From NCBI RefSeq assembly GCF_023051105.1, contig NZ_JALKIL010000003.1, forward strand, positions 168,798-232,797: a DNA stretch of 64,000 nucleotides. The letters run 5' to 3'. How positions within the stretch are numbered: position 1 is the first letter of the stretch; each line of letters opens with the position of its first letter. This document shows, piece after piece, positions 9,442 through 20,493 of this stretch. Origin of the DNA: Anaerobiospirillum sp. NML120449. Lineage in GTDB: Bacteria > Pseudomonadota > Gammaproteobacteria > Enterobacterales > Succinivibrionaceae. The notes under the pieces are model-generated. The model was not told the origin of the DNA. It saw nothing but the letters and a program-made list of their open reading frames with translations, and did no database searches. Made by a program: the position numbers and the translations under genes.

Positions 9442-10683
9442 ATGGAGCAAAGCACTTCCGACTCATCCTTAGTTGAGCTGATTAATGTGATATATCACTC
9501 TACCAATGAGCGCCAGAGAAGGATCATTCTTTCAGCCTTATCCAATCATATTGGAAGGGGCTCTCAGTCAATGATCTGCAAGGTCTCAGGCATCACCATG
9601 AACACTCTCACAAAGGGCAAAAAAGAGCTTAAGGAGCTGCAGAACAAGCCAGTTGATGAATGGCCAGACATGGTTCAACAGGTAAGAGATTCAGGTGCAG
9701 GAAGAAAATCCCTCCGTGCAGGCAATCCTGAGGTGTTTGCTGCAGTAAGTAAAATGCTTGATCCTGACACTAAAGGCAGTACTGCCAGTCCATTGATATG
9801 GACCACAAAGAGCCTCAGAAATATTGCCAGTTCCCTAAAGGATACCGGGGTTAATATTTCACATGTATCTGCAGGAAGGATTCTTGAGGAGCTGGGATAC
9901 GACATACAGGAGAATCCTAAGAGCACTACGCTTACTTCTTCCGATGCGGACAGAAACAGGCAATTTGTTCGCATAAATCGCTTTGCAAAGCGTTTTATGA
10001 AACAGTGCCAGCCGGTCATTTCTGTTGCTGTAAGGAAAAAAGAAGAAAAGGAAAACGCTGGCAACTTCCAGAACAGGGGAACTCAAGGACATCACAAAGG
10101 TGAGCCTGACCTTGTTTTTGATCATGTTTTTTCTGAGTGGAAGGCCAGTCCTGATGGGATATATGATGACCATGCCAGTAAGGGATTTGCAAAAGCTGGC
10201 ATAACCGCTGACACAGCTGAGTTTGCGGTATCCGGCATCCTTCAATGGTGGACTCAGATGGGTAACCAGATGTACCCAAATGCATCCAGTCTGATGATTA
10301 CAGCCGACAGCTGCGGAGGCAATATCAGCCAAAACAGCCTGTGGAAGGAGCAACTTCAGAAACTTGCAAATGAGACAGGGCTGAAGCTGTTTTTCTTCCA
10401 GTATCCTGTGGGCACCTCAAAATGGCGCAAAATCGAGCATCGCATGGTCTCATCTATCACCATGAACCGGCGTGGACGTCCACTTGAAACAATTGAGGTA
10501 ATCATTGACCTGATTGCCAGCTGCTCCGGGGCAAAGAGTGTTAAGAGCGCAAGTCAGAAAGATGAAGCACTCTGCAAGAGCACCATCAGAGTTTCTGACC
10601 TGGATCTTAAGGAAATAAATACCCGGAAAGCCTCATGGAAAGGTGACTGGTTTTACACCATAGCCCCAGACATCAGTCCTTGA
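9442..10683 (+). CDS. ISAzo13-family transposase, first catalytic Asp replaced
   Basis: The protein is 413 residues, close to full length for ISAzo13-type DDE transposases. Recognisable blocks are GRKS near the N-terminus, QPVISVAVRKKE, GIYDDHASKGFAKAGI, the DTAEFAVSGI.QWW segment, ITADSCGG, and GTSKWRKIEHRM followed by SITMNRRGRP. In family members I recall, the block before RKKE/KKKE reads VISVDTKKKE, where the Asp is the first catalytic residue; here it is Ala. The second Asp (ITADS) and the Glu (KIEHR) remain. The ATG at 9442 has GGAGG six bases upstream and is preferred to the ATG at 9412. No terminal inverted repeats or target duplication could be made out, so the element is probably a decayed, immobile copy. 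Confidence 0.75.
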   Translation: MEQSTSDSSLVELINVIYHSTNERQRRIILSALSNHIGRGSQSMICKVSGITMNTLTKGKKELKELQNKPVDEWPDMVQQVRDSGAGRKSLRAGNPEVFAAVSKMLDPDTKGSTASPLIWTTKSLRNIASSLKDTGVNISHVSAGRILEELGYDIQENPKSTTLTSSDADRNRQFVRINRFAKRFMKQCQPVISVAVRKKEEKENAGNFQNRGTQGHHKGEPDLVFDHVFSEWKASPDGIYDDHASKGFAKAGITADTAEFAVSGILQWWTQMGNQMYPNASSLMITADSCGGNISQNSLWKEQLQKLANETGLKLFFFQYPVGTSKWRKIEHRMVSSITMNRRGRPLETIEVIIDLIASCSGAKSVKSASQKDEALCKSTIRVSDLDLKEINTRKASWKGDWFYTIAPDISP

Positions 10684-10825
10684 TTCGTAATCAACTGTTC
10701 AGAGCTCATTGCATTCACGCCCTGATAACATTACTGCTTCCATACCCGTCCTGACCATAATGCTCCCCGCAGTGTCGTCATCAGCAAATCTCACAGTGGA
10801 GCCATTGCATCGTACTGCATGCCAT

Positions 10826-10945
10826 GACGCGACCGGGCCTGAACAGCAATGAAATGACGCGACCGGACCTGAACGGCAATGAAATGGCGCGACCGGCCCT
10901 GAACGGCAATGAAATGACGCGACCGGGCCTGAACGGCAATAACAT
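10826..10945. repeat. 30-bp tandem repeat, four copies
   Basis: Four units of GACGCGACCGGNCCTGAACG plus GCAATGAAAT start at 10826, 10856, 10886 and 10916, with a few substitutions each. There are no spacers between units. The 500-bp stretch between the transposase and the glycosylase holds nothing else I can support. Confidence 0.85.
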
Positions 10946-11183
10946 GGCGCAGCGAAGCATTGCCTGTACGGTTATTACAAAGCAAAACATGCCTTAAGAA
11001 CCTGAGAGCTTTGAAGCTCCTGCAGCCCGGATGTTCTATGACTCAGCTGCACTGCCAGACAGTAACGGGGATAACTGCAACAATAACACTTTATAAAACG
11101 TTTAATATAACTCAGTCTGGTTGCCGCATAACACTGGCAGCCCAAAGTCAGCTCAAAGTCAGCTCCGCCCACTGTTGCCCGGC

Positions 11184-12290
11184 TTACTCACCTGGCTCTA
11201 TCAGAGTCTGCCAGTCAGCACGCAGGGACAGCTTACCGTTTTGCCTGCTGTCAGTCAGAATATTAAGCGAGCTGCAGACTCCTTTGCGGGGGCGGCCACA
11301 GCTTTTTCTACGTACTTTTGGCTTTTCAGGCTGCTCTGCTGTCGCCCCATTGCAAGAGGCCGGATCTGAAGCCTGGTGTGGGTCTGCCAGATCTCCATGA
11401 GCGGCCTGAGCACCATGAGCTCCATCAGATCCGCCATACACCGCCGCTGCCCCGACTGCTGATGCTGAAGCTGCCTGTGTATTGACAGCTTTTCCTGGTG
11501 ATGGACAGTGGTCTGATGAACTGTCCTGCGCTTCTGAGAGCTTCTGCGCGTCTGAGTTTAGCTCCAGTGACTGACGGTCAGGGCGCCAGCTTTCAGCAAG
11601 GGCGCGAAAGCTTTCACGGTGAGCTGTATCTGCATTAAGGGCCCACAGATAGAAGGTAGCCAGGGTAAGCACCTGTGGTGAGCGTATGCGGTCACGAAAA
11701 GCTGCAATGATATCAAGACGATCAAGACGGGTAAGCCCGGTGGCATTGATGTCCAACAGCAGCATGACAGCATTTTGTACGCCCTGATCGCCAAGGGGAA
11801 AGATATCAGGAGCCGCGAAGATAAACATTTCAGCCATGTCCAGTGACCATGGACCAATGCCCTTGCATGAGCCCAGTATGTGGGCACGCTGCTCACGGGT
11901 CATCTCCATCAGGGACCGCTCAGTGATTACTCCCCTGTCAAAGAGGTCCAGCAGGGACTTTAGTGCTGTTATCTTGGCCTGGGAAAAGGGAATAATACGG
12001 GTGCCGCTGACTGCCATGGAGCGCTCATGCTGCTCGATATGGCTTAGCAGCCAGGAAGATGAGGTGAAGTACTCATCAGGGAGATTGCTGACAATGGCCT
12101 GCAGGGCCCGGTCGGACAGCTGCTGGGAGAGGACGGTTGTTATCAGCCCCTTGTATACGGAATCGAAGTAACGGTAAGGCAACAGACCATAGCGCTCTAT
12201 GAGAGGCTCAAATACACCATCAGAGGCCTGCACCAGCAAATGCGCCTGCTCCGTGGTAATTGCTCTTTGGGCAAAAGGCATTATGGCCAT
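11184..12290 (-). CDS. DNA-3-methyladenine glycosylase II-like protein (HhH-GPD) with AT-hook-like tail
   Basis: This 368-residue protein would excise alkylated bases to start base excision repair. Residues 1-230 form the HhH-GPD fold: VLSQQLSDRA, the hairpin GSCKGIGPWSLDMAEM, and FPLGDQG, whose Asp is the expected catalytic residue. Residues 232-320 are an Ala/Ser/His-rich low-complexity linker. Near 322-336 lies a basic segment, VRRKSCGRPRKG, with the GRP core of an AT-hook, which would bind the minor groove of AT-rich DNA. AlkA-type enzymes usually end without such an extension. The ATG at 12290 has a strong GGAGGAG five bases upstream, better than the TTG at 12320. The gene is monocistronic by its surroundings. 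The family is clear; substrate range is inferred. Confidence 0.8.
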   Translation of the reverse strand: MAIMPFAQRAITTEQAHLLVQASDGVFEPLIERYGLLPYRYFDSVYKGLITTVLSQQLSDRALQAIVSNLPDEYFTSSSWLLSHIEQHERSMAVSGTRIIPFSQAKITALKSLLDLFDRGVITERSLMEMTREQRAHILGSCKGIGPWSLDMAEMFIFAAPDIFPLGDQGVQNAVMLLLDINATGLTRLDRLDIIAAFRDRIRSPQVLTLATFYLWALNADTAHRESFRALAESWRPDRQSLELNSDAQKLSEAQDSSSDHCPSPGKAVNTQAASASAVGAAAVYGGSDGAHGAQAAHGDLADPHQASDPASCNGATAEQPEKPKVRRKSCGRPRKGVCSSLNILTDSRQNGKLSLRADWQTLIEPGE

Positions 12291-12467
12291 AGGTTCTCCT
12301 CCGTCTGAAGATCGGAACAAGTATCAGGCTCACAGGCTACAATATATGGCTCCGGCATAAGGAGCCCCGGCAGCAGCCACCCATGCACACAGCTCCATCC
12401 CGCTTCTGAGCACAGGTCAGCAATACCTGAGAATCAGCGACGGAGCAAGGTGCAGTCACATCACTTA

Positions 12468-12631
12468 CCACACTTCAGGTTCACCCCCTGGTGCTGGCTT
12501 GTCCCGCCCCACACTTCAGGTTCACACCCTGGTGTTGGCTTGTCCCGCCCCACACCTCAGACTCACGCCATGGTGTTGGCTTGTCCCGCCCCACACCTCA
12601 GGCTCACGCCAAGGTGTCGGCTTGTCCAGCC
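12468..12631. repeat. 41-bp tandem repeat, four copies
   Basis: Units start with CCACACYTCAGG at 12468, 12509, 12550 and 12591 and contain GGTGNTGGCTTGTCCCGCC. The exact 41-base spacing excludes a codon-based origin. It lies upstream of the glycosylase gene. Confidence 0.85.
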
Positions 12632-14510
12632 GCACATGTATGGTTACCTCATGGTACAGTCGCATAACGCCTCACACCTCAGCTTCACACCATGACGCAG
12701 GCCTGGCTCACGCTACTCTCAGGATGCAGGAACAGAGAAGGGCATGGTCACAGGCAGACAGGTCTGACAGGCAGTATTAAGGGATTATCTGATTTTTGTA
12801 ATCAGTTTAAGCCTTTGCCCGGGCAATGCCTTTAGGCAGTGGGCTGCTAAAGGATGCGGTCAGGGCTGCCGGGTACGGGTTTATGATGGCGCTTATACTT
12901 TTTAAATTCTGTGTAAATTGAAAATAACATACTGATGTTGCTGTGAACATAGCACAGGACCTCCAATCTTTCCAGAATAATGCCCGAAAATACCATTATT
13001 CTGTGAGCGTGGGGTAACTTTTGCTGTATCAAATACACTTGTATGGCAGTGTCTTACGTGCACGGGCACTTTTTTACAGACTGCAGGCCTTGTAAACGCC
13101 GCTATTGCGCCTGTTTATCTTAATTTTATGCATGTAAACGCTTTATCTATGAGGCGCATTTTGCTATGCTATTAGCTGTCAGAAAGTGTGGATTTTTGTC
13201 CCGATTTGATGGCGGAAAATGACATTTTGCAAAACATGTCATGCAGGCCATAAGCATCACGTTTTCTGACCTCTTTCCATAACCAGTATGTTTGGAAAAT
13301 ATTAAATTTGCAGGTCTGAGCTGCTCAATACTGGTTCATTGCAGTCTTGAGGCCTGCTCTCCCCCTTAATTATGACAAATATGCAGCTGCACGCACTGCT
13401 CTTTGGGTAAAACCCCGTGTTTCCTGAATGCAGTGTAACTCAGTCATTACATGTTAAGTGCCCGGTAAGCGCACAGTCAGTTTTTTCTTTTTTCTATCAC
13501 ACATGCTTACAGTCATCCTGTCAGAAAACGAAGAGCATCAGATACTGACATGATGACACAGATATCCTTTGCTTTCAGGCAATACATAATGGTACGGGAC
13601 TGGTTATCCTTGCAGGAGCGCTGATGAGCAGCCTGCTGAGGTTACAGTGTCTCTGCCAGTTATGATTTGCCTCCCAGCCTGTTTTTCAGTACCCGGTCAA
13701 GATTAATTTGATGCTTCAGCACGTGCCACTGCCCGTGCTGCAGTCGGGTACGCGCGTCTGATGCCCATGTAAGTACTCAGTCGCGCCCGCTCCTGGGGCC
13801 CATCAGGCCCTGACAGGTACAGTTACCAGTGGCATGTCCCGGCATAGTTCAGGGCGAGGCCCTGCTCACAGCCAAGGTACCGGTCAAAGCCAAGGTACCG
13901 GTCACAGCCATAGCCATGGCCCTGGTCATAACAATTGCCCAGTTCACAGCCATAGCCCAGGTCACAGCCAAGTCCCAGGTGCAGGTGCAGGGTACTGGTT
14001 GTTCAGGCCTCCGGCCAGAGATCCATCATGGGTGGAGCCAGGAACAGCTCAGCTGGCTGTTCAAGGGGCGCGCCTGAGTGCAGCTGCGTCCTGGCGTTAA
14101 GGTAAGCGCCCGGTTACTGGTACTTCGTATGCATGCACGTATGTATGACTTCTTAAAGTTATCCACCAGAGAACGGCTCTTGCCATATCCCTGGTTTATT
14201 GCCTCAGTGGCAGCTGAGGTGACAGTTCCGGAAGTTCCTGTCCCGGACTGCAAGAGCAAGGTCCGGCCGTCTGCAGGCCTGTATCAGCCGCAGGGCCGCT
14301 CTTATAAATACTGATGACCTTTTGCCGTTTTCTGTCACAGGATTTTATTTCGGCCATGCCATGGGTTTAACCTGCAGCCTGGGCTGAGCATTGTACACAG
14401 AGCACTGTTCAGTAAGGCCGCTGCGGTAAAGACGGGCATGCCGTTGAGTAATGGGACAGCCGGTATCTGTACTGTATCAGAGCCTGGCTGTATTAAGAGG
14501 TGTGCCTGCC
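12632..14510. other. 1.9-kb intergenic stretch before the first MCP gene
   Basis: There is no supported gene. From 12880 to 13540 the DNA is AT-richer with several T/A-rich patches. At about 13870-13990 short related units (AGCCAAGGTACCGGTCA and CACAGCCATAGCC) recur. Open frames here follow those repeats and lack ribosome binding sites. Confidence 0.5.
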
Positions 14511-16184
14511 ATGATGCAGTTTCTGCGCGATAAAAGTACCAAATTTAAAATCCTGCTGGGATTTTTCAGCGTTATTTCCATCAACTTCGTGATTGTGGCC
14601 ATTTCAATTTATGCCCTCAATCTGTCTCGTGATGCCGCCCTGATGATTGACGAGACCCTGTCTACCGCTTTCCAGCGTGTACAGCGTGTTGATACCTGCT
14701 TTGAAAATGCCAACCAGAAGATTTCCAAGGGTCTTAACCTTCTGGACAAGGACTATACCCCTGATGATCTCAAGCGCGATCTGCCTAACATCATCAACCG
14801 TCTGCGCCAGTCCATCTCTTCGCTTAACGACGACTTCATTGCTCACCCTGACTACCGTTCAGCCAACCAGCAGCTGCGTACTGCAGCCAACGGCTATATC
14901 CGTCAGGTAGAAGATCAGATCCTCCCTATGATGGATTCTGATATGGCGGACTTTGCCCTGAGCCTCTATGTTCGTGATGCTCTGCCTTTATGGACCACTG
15001 CCCGTAACTGCACCGCCCGTATCAATGACCTCCAGACCAGAAGATGTATTGAGCTGTCTGCAGCTGCAGCCGATCCGCGCAATATTTACTACATGTACGG
15101 TCTGACCGCCTTTGGCGTACTTGTCTCCCTTATCATGTCCTGGTACATTGCCCGCTACTTCTCCAACAATCTGCAGGCCTACACCAATCAGCTCGAATTA
15201 ATGGCCGCTGGTGACTTCACTAACCAGGTCAAGGTAAACAGCAAGGACGAGTTTGGCCGTGCCAGCGTAGCTCTGAACAAGCTGCGTACCTCCATCAGTG
15301 AGATTATTGTTCTGACTGTTAATGAGTGCGACAAGCTCTACGATCGTCTGAGCTCTGTGAATGACTCGTCACGTGTTATTGCCAATGCTACCGACAATGT
15401 TCAGAACCAGGCCATGACTGTAGCCACCGCCTCTGATGAAATGGTTTCCACTACCGAAGACATTGCCCGCAACTGCGAGCGTGCTGCTGCAGGCTCAAAC
15501 GAGTGTACCAGCATCACTCATGAAGGACTTGCTCTGACCAGCCGTGCTTTTGAAAACGTGCAGCGTCAGGTAGAGCACACCAAGGACAATTCCAGCAAGA
15601 TTGAGCAGCTGGCCGCCAAGAGCCGTGACATTACCTCCATAGTCAGCACCATTGACGATATTGCCTCTCAGACCAATCTGCTGGCTCTTAATGCTGCCAT
15701 TGAGGCTGCCCGCTCCGGTGATGCCGGACGTGGCTTTGCCGTGGTAGCTGACGAAGTACGTTCTCTTGCTATCCGCACTGCCCAGTCTACCCACGAAATC
15801 TCCCGCATGGTTGACACCATCCAGAGCTATGCCCGATCAGCCACCGAGTCCATTAATGTCTCCGTAGAGCACATGGACAATGTGGCTCAGGACGCCAAGG
15901 ATCTGGAGAGCCTGCTTAACAACATCACCTCCCGCGTCAACGAGGTAAATGTACAGATCACCCAGATTGCTGCCTCAGCTGAAATGCAGACTGCAGCCAC
16001 AGGTGAAATTTCCAACAATGCTCAGAACGTAACCAACGCCTCCAGTGAAATGACTGAACATGCCAGCAAGCAGGCGCATTCCATTGAGGAGACCATTGAG
16101 GACGTTCGCATCCTGCACCGTGAGCTTGAGTTCTTCAAGATCAGCCCTGAGTTTATCGGCACCACCGGTTCAGCTCACGCCTAA
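14511..16184 (+). CDS. Methyl-accepting chemotaxis protein 1
   Basis: This is a transmembrane chemoreceptor of 557 residues. A first membrane helix spans about residues 11-36. A mostly helical periplasmic sensor of about 150 residues, probably a four-helix bundle, follows; a second membrane helix spans about 193-213, then a HAMP segment and the signalling hairpin. The hairpin tip near residue 381 carries the conserved [19 protein letters not shown] and [15 protein letters not shown], which contact CheA and CheW. There is no NWETF-like CheR tether at the C-terminus. The start was set at the ATG at 14511, with AAGAGGTG upstream; an upstream ATG at 14451 would add an unlikely leader. It is the most divergent of the three MCPs here; the ligand is unknown. 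Confidence 0.9.
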   Translation: MMQFLRDKSTKFKILLGFFSVISINFVIVAISIYALNLSRDAALMIDETLSTAFQRVQRVDTCFENANQKISKGLNLLDKDYTPDDLKRDLPNIINRLRQSISSLNDDFIAHPDYRSANQQLRTAANGYIRQVEDQILPMMDSDMADFALSLYVRDALPLWTTARNCTARINDLQTRRCIELSAAAADPRNIYYMYGLTAFGVLVSLIMSWYIARYFSNNLQAYTNQLELMAAGDFTNQVKVNSKDEFGRASVALNKLRTSISEIIVLTVNECDKLYDRLSSVNDSSRVIANATDNVQNQAMTVATASDEMVSTTEDIARNCERAAAGSNECTSITHEGLALTSRAFENVQRQVEHTKDNSSKIEQLAAKSRDITSIVSTIDDIASQTNLLALNAAIEAARSGDAGRGFAVVADEVRSLAIRTAQSTHEISRMVDTIQSYARSATESINVSVEHMDNVAQDAKDLESLLNNITSRVNEVNVQITQIAASAEMQTAATGEISNNAQNVTNASSEMTEHASKQAHSIEETIEDVRILHRELEFFKISPEFIGTTGSAHA

Positions 16185-16226
16185 AAAGCACACCAGAACA
16201 CCTTCATCCGGCAACCACCGGCAACG

Positions 16227-16262
16227 GGGGCCCGCCGCTTACGCGTCGGGCCCCTTATTTTT
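16227..16262 (+). terminator. Terminator after MCP 1
   Basis: GGGGCCCG (16227-16234) pairs with CGGGCCCC (16247-16254), followed by TTATTTTTT. It directly follows the gene. Confidence 0.85.
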
Positions 16263-16382
16263 TCTGCACCACCACCACGATTCCTCACCAACATTTGCCC
16301 AGCCTGTCGCCTGATGCCGCAGTATCTGCCATCGCCGTAGCCGCCTGCGCAGCTTTGGGGCATGTCGGCGCAGCCTCGATGA

Positions 16383-16618
16383 CCGTCTGCACATCTTCAG
16401 ATGCAATGCTGCACCGTACGCCAGCCAGCTGCTGGTATCTGCCTGCGCGCCTCGGTGGCCGTCTGCACATCTTCAGAGCAATGCTGCACCGTACGGCAGC
16501 CAGCTGCTGGTATCTGCCTGCGCGCCTCGGTGGCCGTCTGCACATCTTCAGATGCTATGCTGCGCCGTACGCAAGCCAGCCAGCTGCTGGTACCTGCCTG
16601 CGCGCCTCGGTGGCCAGG
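16383..16618. repeat. 75/76-bp tandem repeat, three copies
   Basis: Units start with CCGTCTGCACATCTTCAG at 16383, 16459 and 16534 and end in TGCCTGCGCGCCTCGGTGG. The long frames on both strands across it are repeat artefacts. Confidence 0.85.
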
Positions 16619-17987
16619 CTGCAGCTGGTGCATGTCGGTACAGATTTTATGGCCAGGGAGAAATTAGTCTGCCTGCTCTGGCTGGTGCATTGATACGGGC
16701 AGTTTCAGTGGCCATCACAAGCACTCAGGGATCTGGTTAAAACTGTGCTCCATGGCGTAAAGTCTTTCACTAGCCTAATATTTTCATATTAAACGTGACA
16801 AATATAAGCTTTGCCACTTAAATGTCCATGCTCCTTATGAAGCCGGTACCTTCATGATAATTTAATAAATTTTACCGGTAACAGTATCTGGAGAAGCGGA
16901 CAAAAGCACCCATAAATCGCATTGTTAAGCCTTGTGCACTGGTAATCGTGCGTGATACTATCTTTTTGTTATAGACTGCGCCTGCGGCTAAATGCGCGGA
17001 GATCTTCCCTCTCCGCCTTAACAGCAGAGCGCCAGAATATACCAACGTTATCGCACAGCGGCCTGTCCCTGTGCCATGAACGCTGAATATTATGTACTGG
17101 CTGTTCAGTTAGCATTACAGCCAGAACGGCAGCAGCTGCCGCTCAGGAGAAATTTCATCTACGCCATTGACTTGTGCCCCGCAGGGTGGCAAAGCCTCCC
17201 AGAGGGTGGCACAGTCATGAAATCAAACTGTACCAGCGTCTTAAGACACACACTTAAAGACAATGGCTTTAAATTCGACAAACAGCATAAGTGAGCACTA
17301 CGCTCACACACCAGTTCTGTCCTGTAGGGTCAGGACCACCCGACTGTCGTCCCATTTTTACAGCAAGGTGTTAATTCCCTGTACCACTGTCTGCCACGAA
17401 AGGTTCTGTCCTTTACAGGCAGCATACCTTTGTGTACCCCGTTTCGATTTCGTACATCAGCTTTGCATTTTCAGCTGAAGATCAGCTGTGCACACCATAT
17501 CTGTCCCTGCGTGCCCAGATATCGTGCAGCGCCCGGCTCACCTGAACCAGGCTCCGTAATCTGCGCCAGTCTGGAGCAGCTCAAGTATGCAGCTGCGCCA
17601 CTGTGAAGCTGCGCAGACTGCGTACGGGCATGAATTTATGTGAAAGTTGAGGTTTGTTTTACGTTACCCCTGATACTGTTACAGACTGTGCCTTGAGCAC
17701 AGGCAGTACGGTACAGACGGGACGGTCCTGAAAGCAACTCTGTGCTTTCAGGTCATGACTTCAGGTTCTGGCGGATCCTGGAGTCAGAAGCGGGCAGTAA
17801 ATGCTGCCCTGATCCTTACAGAGGGCATTGCCTGAAGAGCTGATGCTTTCTGTGAAATCACAACGGTAAGTGTTTTACAGTCCTGACTCAGGCCAATGCC
17901 CTGACTCATGGCAGTAACTCCTGAGTTTTTGAGCAAACTGACAGTCTGCCTGCAGGGTAGTTCTGACAGGAATACAAGGTAGTAAAA
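16619..17987. other. Intergenic stretch between MCP 1 and MCP 2
   Basis: No gene is convincing. A 72-codon frame at 17076-17294 has no ribosome binding site or family signature. The stretch around 16870-16975 reads for about 30 codons like a decayed protein, but I cannot name it. Confidence 0.4.
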
Positions 17988-19634
17988 ATGAGCTTTTTTT
18001 ATAATCTCAGTACCAGAGGCAAGCTGCTGACAGGCTTCCTTACGGTCATTGTCATTAATCTTATTGTGGCAATCATGACCATCTCTTCTCTTAACAATGT
18101 ACGTAATGCAGCCACTCGACTGGATGAAGTACTAAACGGCTCATTTAACCGCACCCTGGCAACCCAGAATGCCATTACCGATTTCAGTGAAAAATTCGTT
18201 ATGGGTCTTAACCCTGAGGTTAATGACTATAAGATGAACGACCTGCTGCTTGAGGCTCCAGCTATTCTCGACAAGGCCCGTAGCACTGTAGGCGCTCTCA
18301 ACCCTAACTTTGTAGGCACTCAGGAATATGCAGATGCCTGTAACGAACTTAAGAGCCTTGTAGCCGAAGCTGTCAGAATTACTGAAAACGAGGTTCTGCC
18401 TCTGGCCCGCAAAGGCGACGGCCACGGTGCTTTCCTTCTTTACATGACCCGTGTTGATTCAGTTCTGATGTCCTCTGTAAAGAAAGCCTCCGAGATGTTC
18501 GGTCACCAGAATCACTACTGTATATCCCTGACCGCTGATGCAGCTGACAGTTCCGCTATTGTAGTGGATATCATTCTGGCTCTGGCAGGAGCGCTGATCG
18601 GCGTTATCATGGCCGTTCTGATATCATCCTACATTGCCCGTTCCCTGAGTGATCAGATGGCTATTCTCAGAACCATCAAGGACGGTGACTTCTCTATCAG
18701 CATCAAGGAAGGTTACCATGATGAATTTGGTCAGAGCCAGCGTATGGTCAAGGAGCTGCGTAACACCTTAAGCCGCATCATCCATATGACTCAGGAAGAG
18801 GCTCACCATCTTAAGGAGCAGATGAGCTCTCTGCAGGACGTTTCCTCCAACATCTCCCGTGTTTCCTCTGATATTCAGAATCAGGCTGTAACCGTAGCTG
18901 CTGCTGCCGACGAAATGGTTTCCACCACTACCAATATTGCCCGTAACTGTGAGTCCGCTGCTGCCGGTTCCCTGACCTGTAAGGACGTTACCAGCAATGG
19001 TATGAGCATGGTTTCTCAGGCAGTTGCCAATATCCGTCAGCAGAGCGAGCACACCCGCGATAATGCTGCCAAGATTGAGAATCTGGCCCGTCAGACCAAG
19101 GACATCGGCTCTATAGTATCCACCATTGATGATATTGCCGCTCAGACCAACCTGCTGGCTCTTAACGCCGCCATCGAAGCAGCCCGTGCCGGTGAGGCCG
19201 GTCGTGGTTTTGCCGTGGTAGCTGACGAAGTTCGTGCTCTGGCAAGCCGCACCTCCAAGTCAACTCAGGAAATCTCCCGCATGGTCAACAATATCCAGAC
19301 TGAGGCTGCTGTAGCTACTGACTCCATCAATGCCTCTGTTACCAACATGGATACTGTTGCTGAAGATGCTCAGAAGATTCTTTCCATTCTTGAGGACATC
19401 ACCAATCAGGTAACCGACGTAAATACCCAGATTACCCAGATTGCTGACGCTGCTGAACAGCAGACCACTGCAACCACCGAGATTTCCGGACACATGCAGA
19501 GCGTCACCTCTGTTGCCTCTGACATGAGTACCGATGCTGATCGCGCCTATGAGGATATGTCCAAGGCCACTGAGGAGCTTGAGCAGCTGCTCAGCGCCCT
19601 GTCATACTTCAAGATCCGCGAGCCAAAGCCATAA
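17988..19634 (+). CDS. Methyl-accepting chemotaxis protein 2
   Basis: This chemoreceptor has 548 residues. Membrane helices lie at about 12-34 and 186-212, enclosing a periplasmic helical sensor. A HAMP region follows, and the signalling tip near residue 381 reads [19 protein letters not shown], then [19 protein letters not shown]. The ATG at 17988 is preceded by AAGG at a suitable distance. It begins like MCP 3 (MSFF.NLSTR.KLL) and is very similar to it through the whole cytoplasmic half, so the two are recent duplicates relative to MCP 1. The sensor parts differ more, which suggests different ligands. No cheR, cheB, cheA or cheW lies nearby. Confidence 0.92.
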   Translation: MSFFYNLSTRGKLLTGFLTVIVINLIVAIMTISSLNNVRNAATRLDEVLNGSFNRTLATQNAITDFSEKFVMGLNPEVNDYKMNDLLLEAPAILDKARSTVGALNPNFVGTQEYADACNELKSLVAEAVRITENEVLPLARKGDGHGAFLLYMTRVDSVLMSSVKKASEMFGHQNHYCISLTADAADSSAIVVDIILALAGALIGVIMAVLISSYIARSLSDQMAILRTIKDGDFSISIKEGYHDEFGQSQRMVKELRNTLSRIIHMTQEEAHHLKEQMSSLQDVSSNISRVSSDIQNQAVTVAAAADEMVSTTTNIARNCESAAAGSLTCKDVTSNGMSMVSQAVANIRQQSEHTRDNAAKIENLARQTKDIGSIVSTIDDIAAQTNLLALNAAIEAARAGEAGRGFAVVADEVRALASRTSKSTQEISRMVNNIQTEAAVATDSINASVTNMDTVAEDAQKILSILEDITNQVTDVNTQITQIADAAEQQTTATTEISGHMQSVTSVASDMSTDADRAYEDMSKATEELEQLLSALSYFKIREPKP

Positions 19635-19722
19635 GCTGATTGCAGCGGACGGCATCTCAGCCGCCGGAACCACCGGCAGCTGCAGGTATGCAGTACCCTG
19701 CTGACAGCTCAGTTCTACCGGA

Positions 19723-19765
19723 GCGCCTGCCCCCAGCCACTGGGAGCAGGCGCTTTACTTTTTAT
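19723..19765 (+). terminator. Terminator after MCP 2
   Basis: GCGCCTGC (19723-19730) pairs with GCAGGCGC (19746-19753), followed by TTTACTTTTTAT. Confidence 0.85.
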
Positions 19766-20141
19766 AGTTCCTCAATCTTATTGATACACATCAACGCTTA
19801 TCTTTGACTGATTTTAGTGCAATTTTCCTGTTTCTGGTGCGATATTCGTTCATACCAAATCAGAACAGTCGACTTGCAAATACAATGAAAACGTTTGCTA
19901 TAGATATGACATTTTGGGCATGTTTAAGGGCTTTTTGCAGGTGTCACATTTAATAATATCAAATTAAAACACCGCATTACACTTGAATGCCAGTATGCCT
20001 GATGATGTGATTCTTAAAGGAAAGATCAGCACTTTTAAGAACCACTCATCTGACCTTGATCAAACTTTAGGCAACTGATCTTTGAGAATACTGTACTTAA
20101 CTTGTAGACAACCCATGTGCGTGATACCATGGCCAGGATGA

Positions 20142-20493
20142 AATGAAGCCGGTGCCGTGATTGTGCCTTACGTTTATGTAATTTTGCACAATAACAGAAC
20201 ACCGACCGTTTTATTCATACTCAGGTGCCGCCTGTACACCGTGAACAACAAGCGCATCAGTCGAAGTCACCTGATGTTCTTCGTATGAGCCTTATACCTT
20301 TATTGTCTGGAGGTATGCAGGTTTATACTTTTGCTTACCAGGCAAAAAGACAGACACGGCCCGCTGTGTGTTCGAGCCCATTGAGCAATACATTAACCAT
20401 AAGTTTCTCAGGTCAGCTCTGCCGCTGACTGCAGCATGGCATAACAAACTGTCGTACCGGACAAAACATCACAATGATTCTTCCGGTATGTAA
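20142..20493 (+). pseudogene. Possible frameshifted gene remnant of unknown family
   Basis: Two frames join near 20283 to give one coherent protein-like stretch. The first part includes RLYTVNNKRISRSHLMFFV and stops at 20286; the second continues with SYEPYTFIVWRYAGLYF and later FEPIEQYINHKFLRSALP, ending at 20493. A single frameshift would restore about 115 codons. The mix of aromatic and charged residues is unlike the repeat-derived frames nearby. I cannot assign a family; a worn-out transposase end is one possibility. Confidence 0.3.

Noticed and set aside
10826..10945. Possible CRISPR array (30-bp units)
   Set aside because: Units are directly adjacent without unique spacers, only four copies exist, and no cas genes are near. 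The 30-bp array at 47171-47310 was rejected for the same reason.
10781..10990. Two overlapping minus-strand frames with a ten-residue repeat
   Set aside because: They arise from the 30-bp tandem array, whose length is a multiple of three; every frame shows a repeat.
17076..17294. 72-codon plus-strand frame between MCP 1 and MCP 2
   Set aside because: The composition is plausible but there is no ribosome binding site, no motif and no operon context; left as noncoding.
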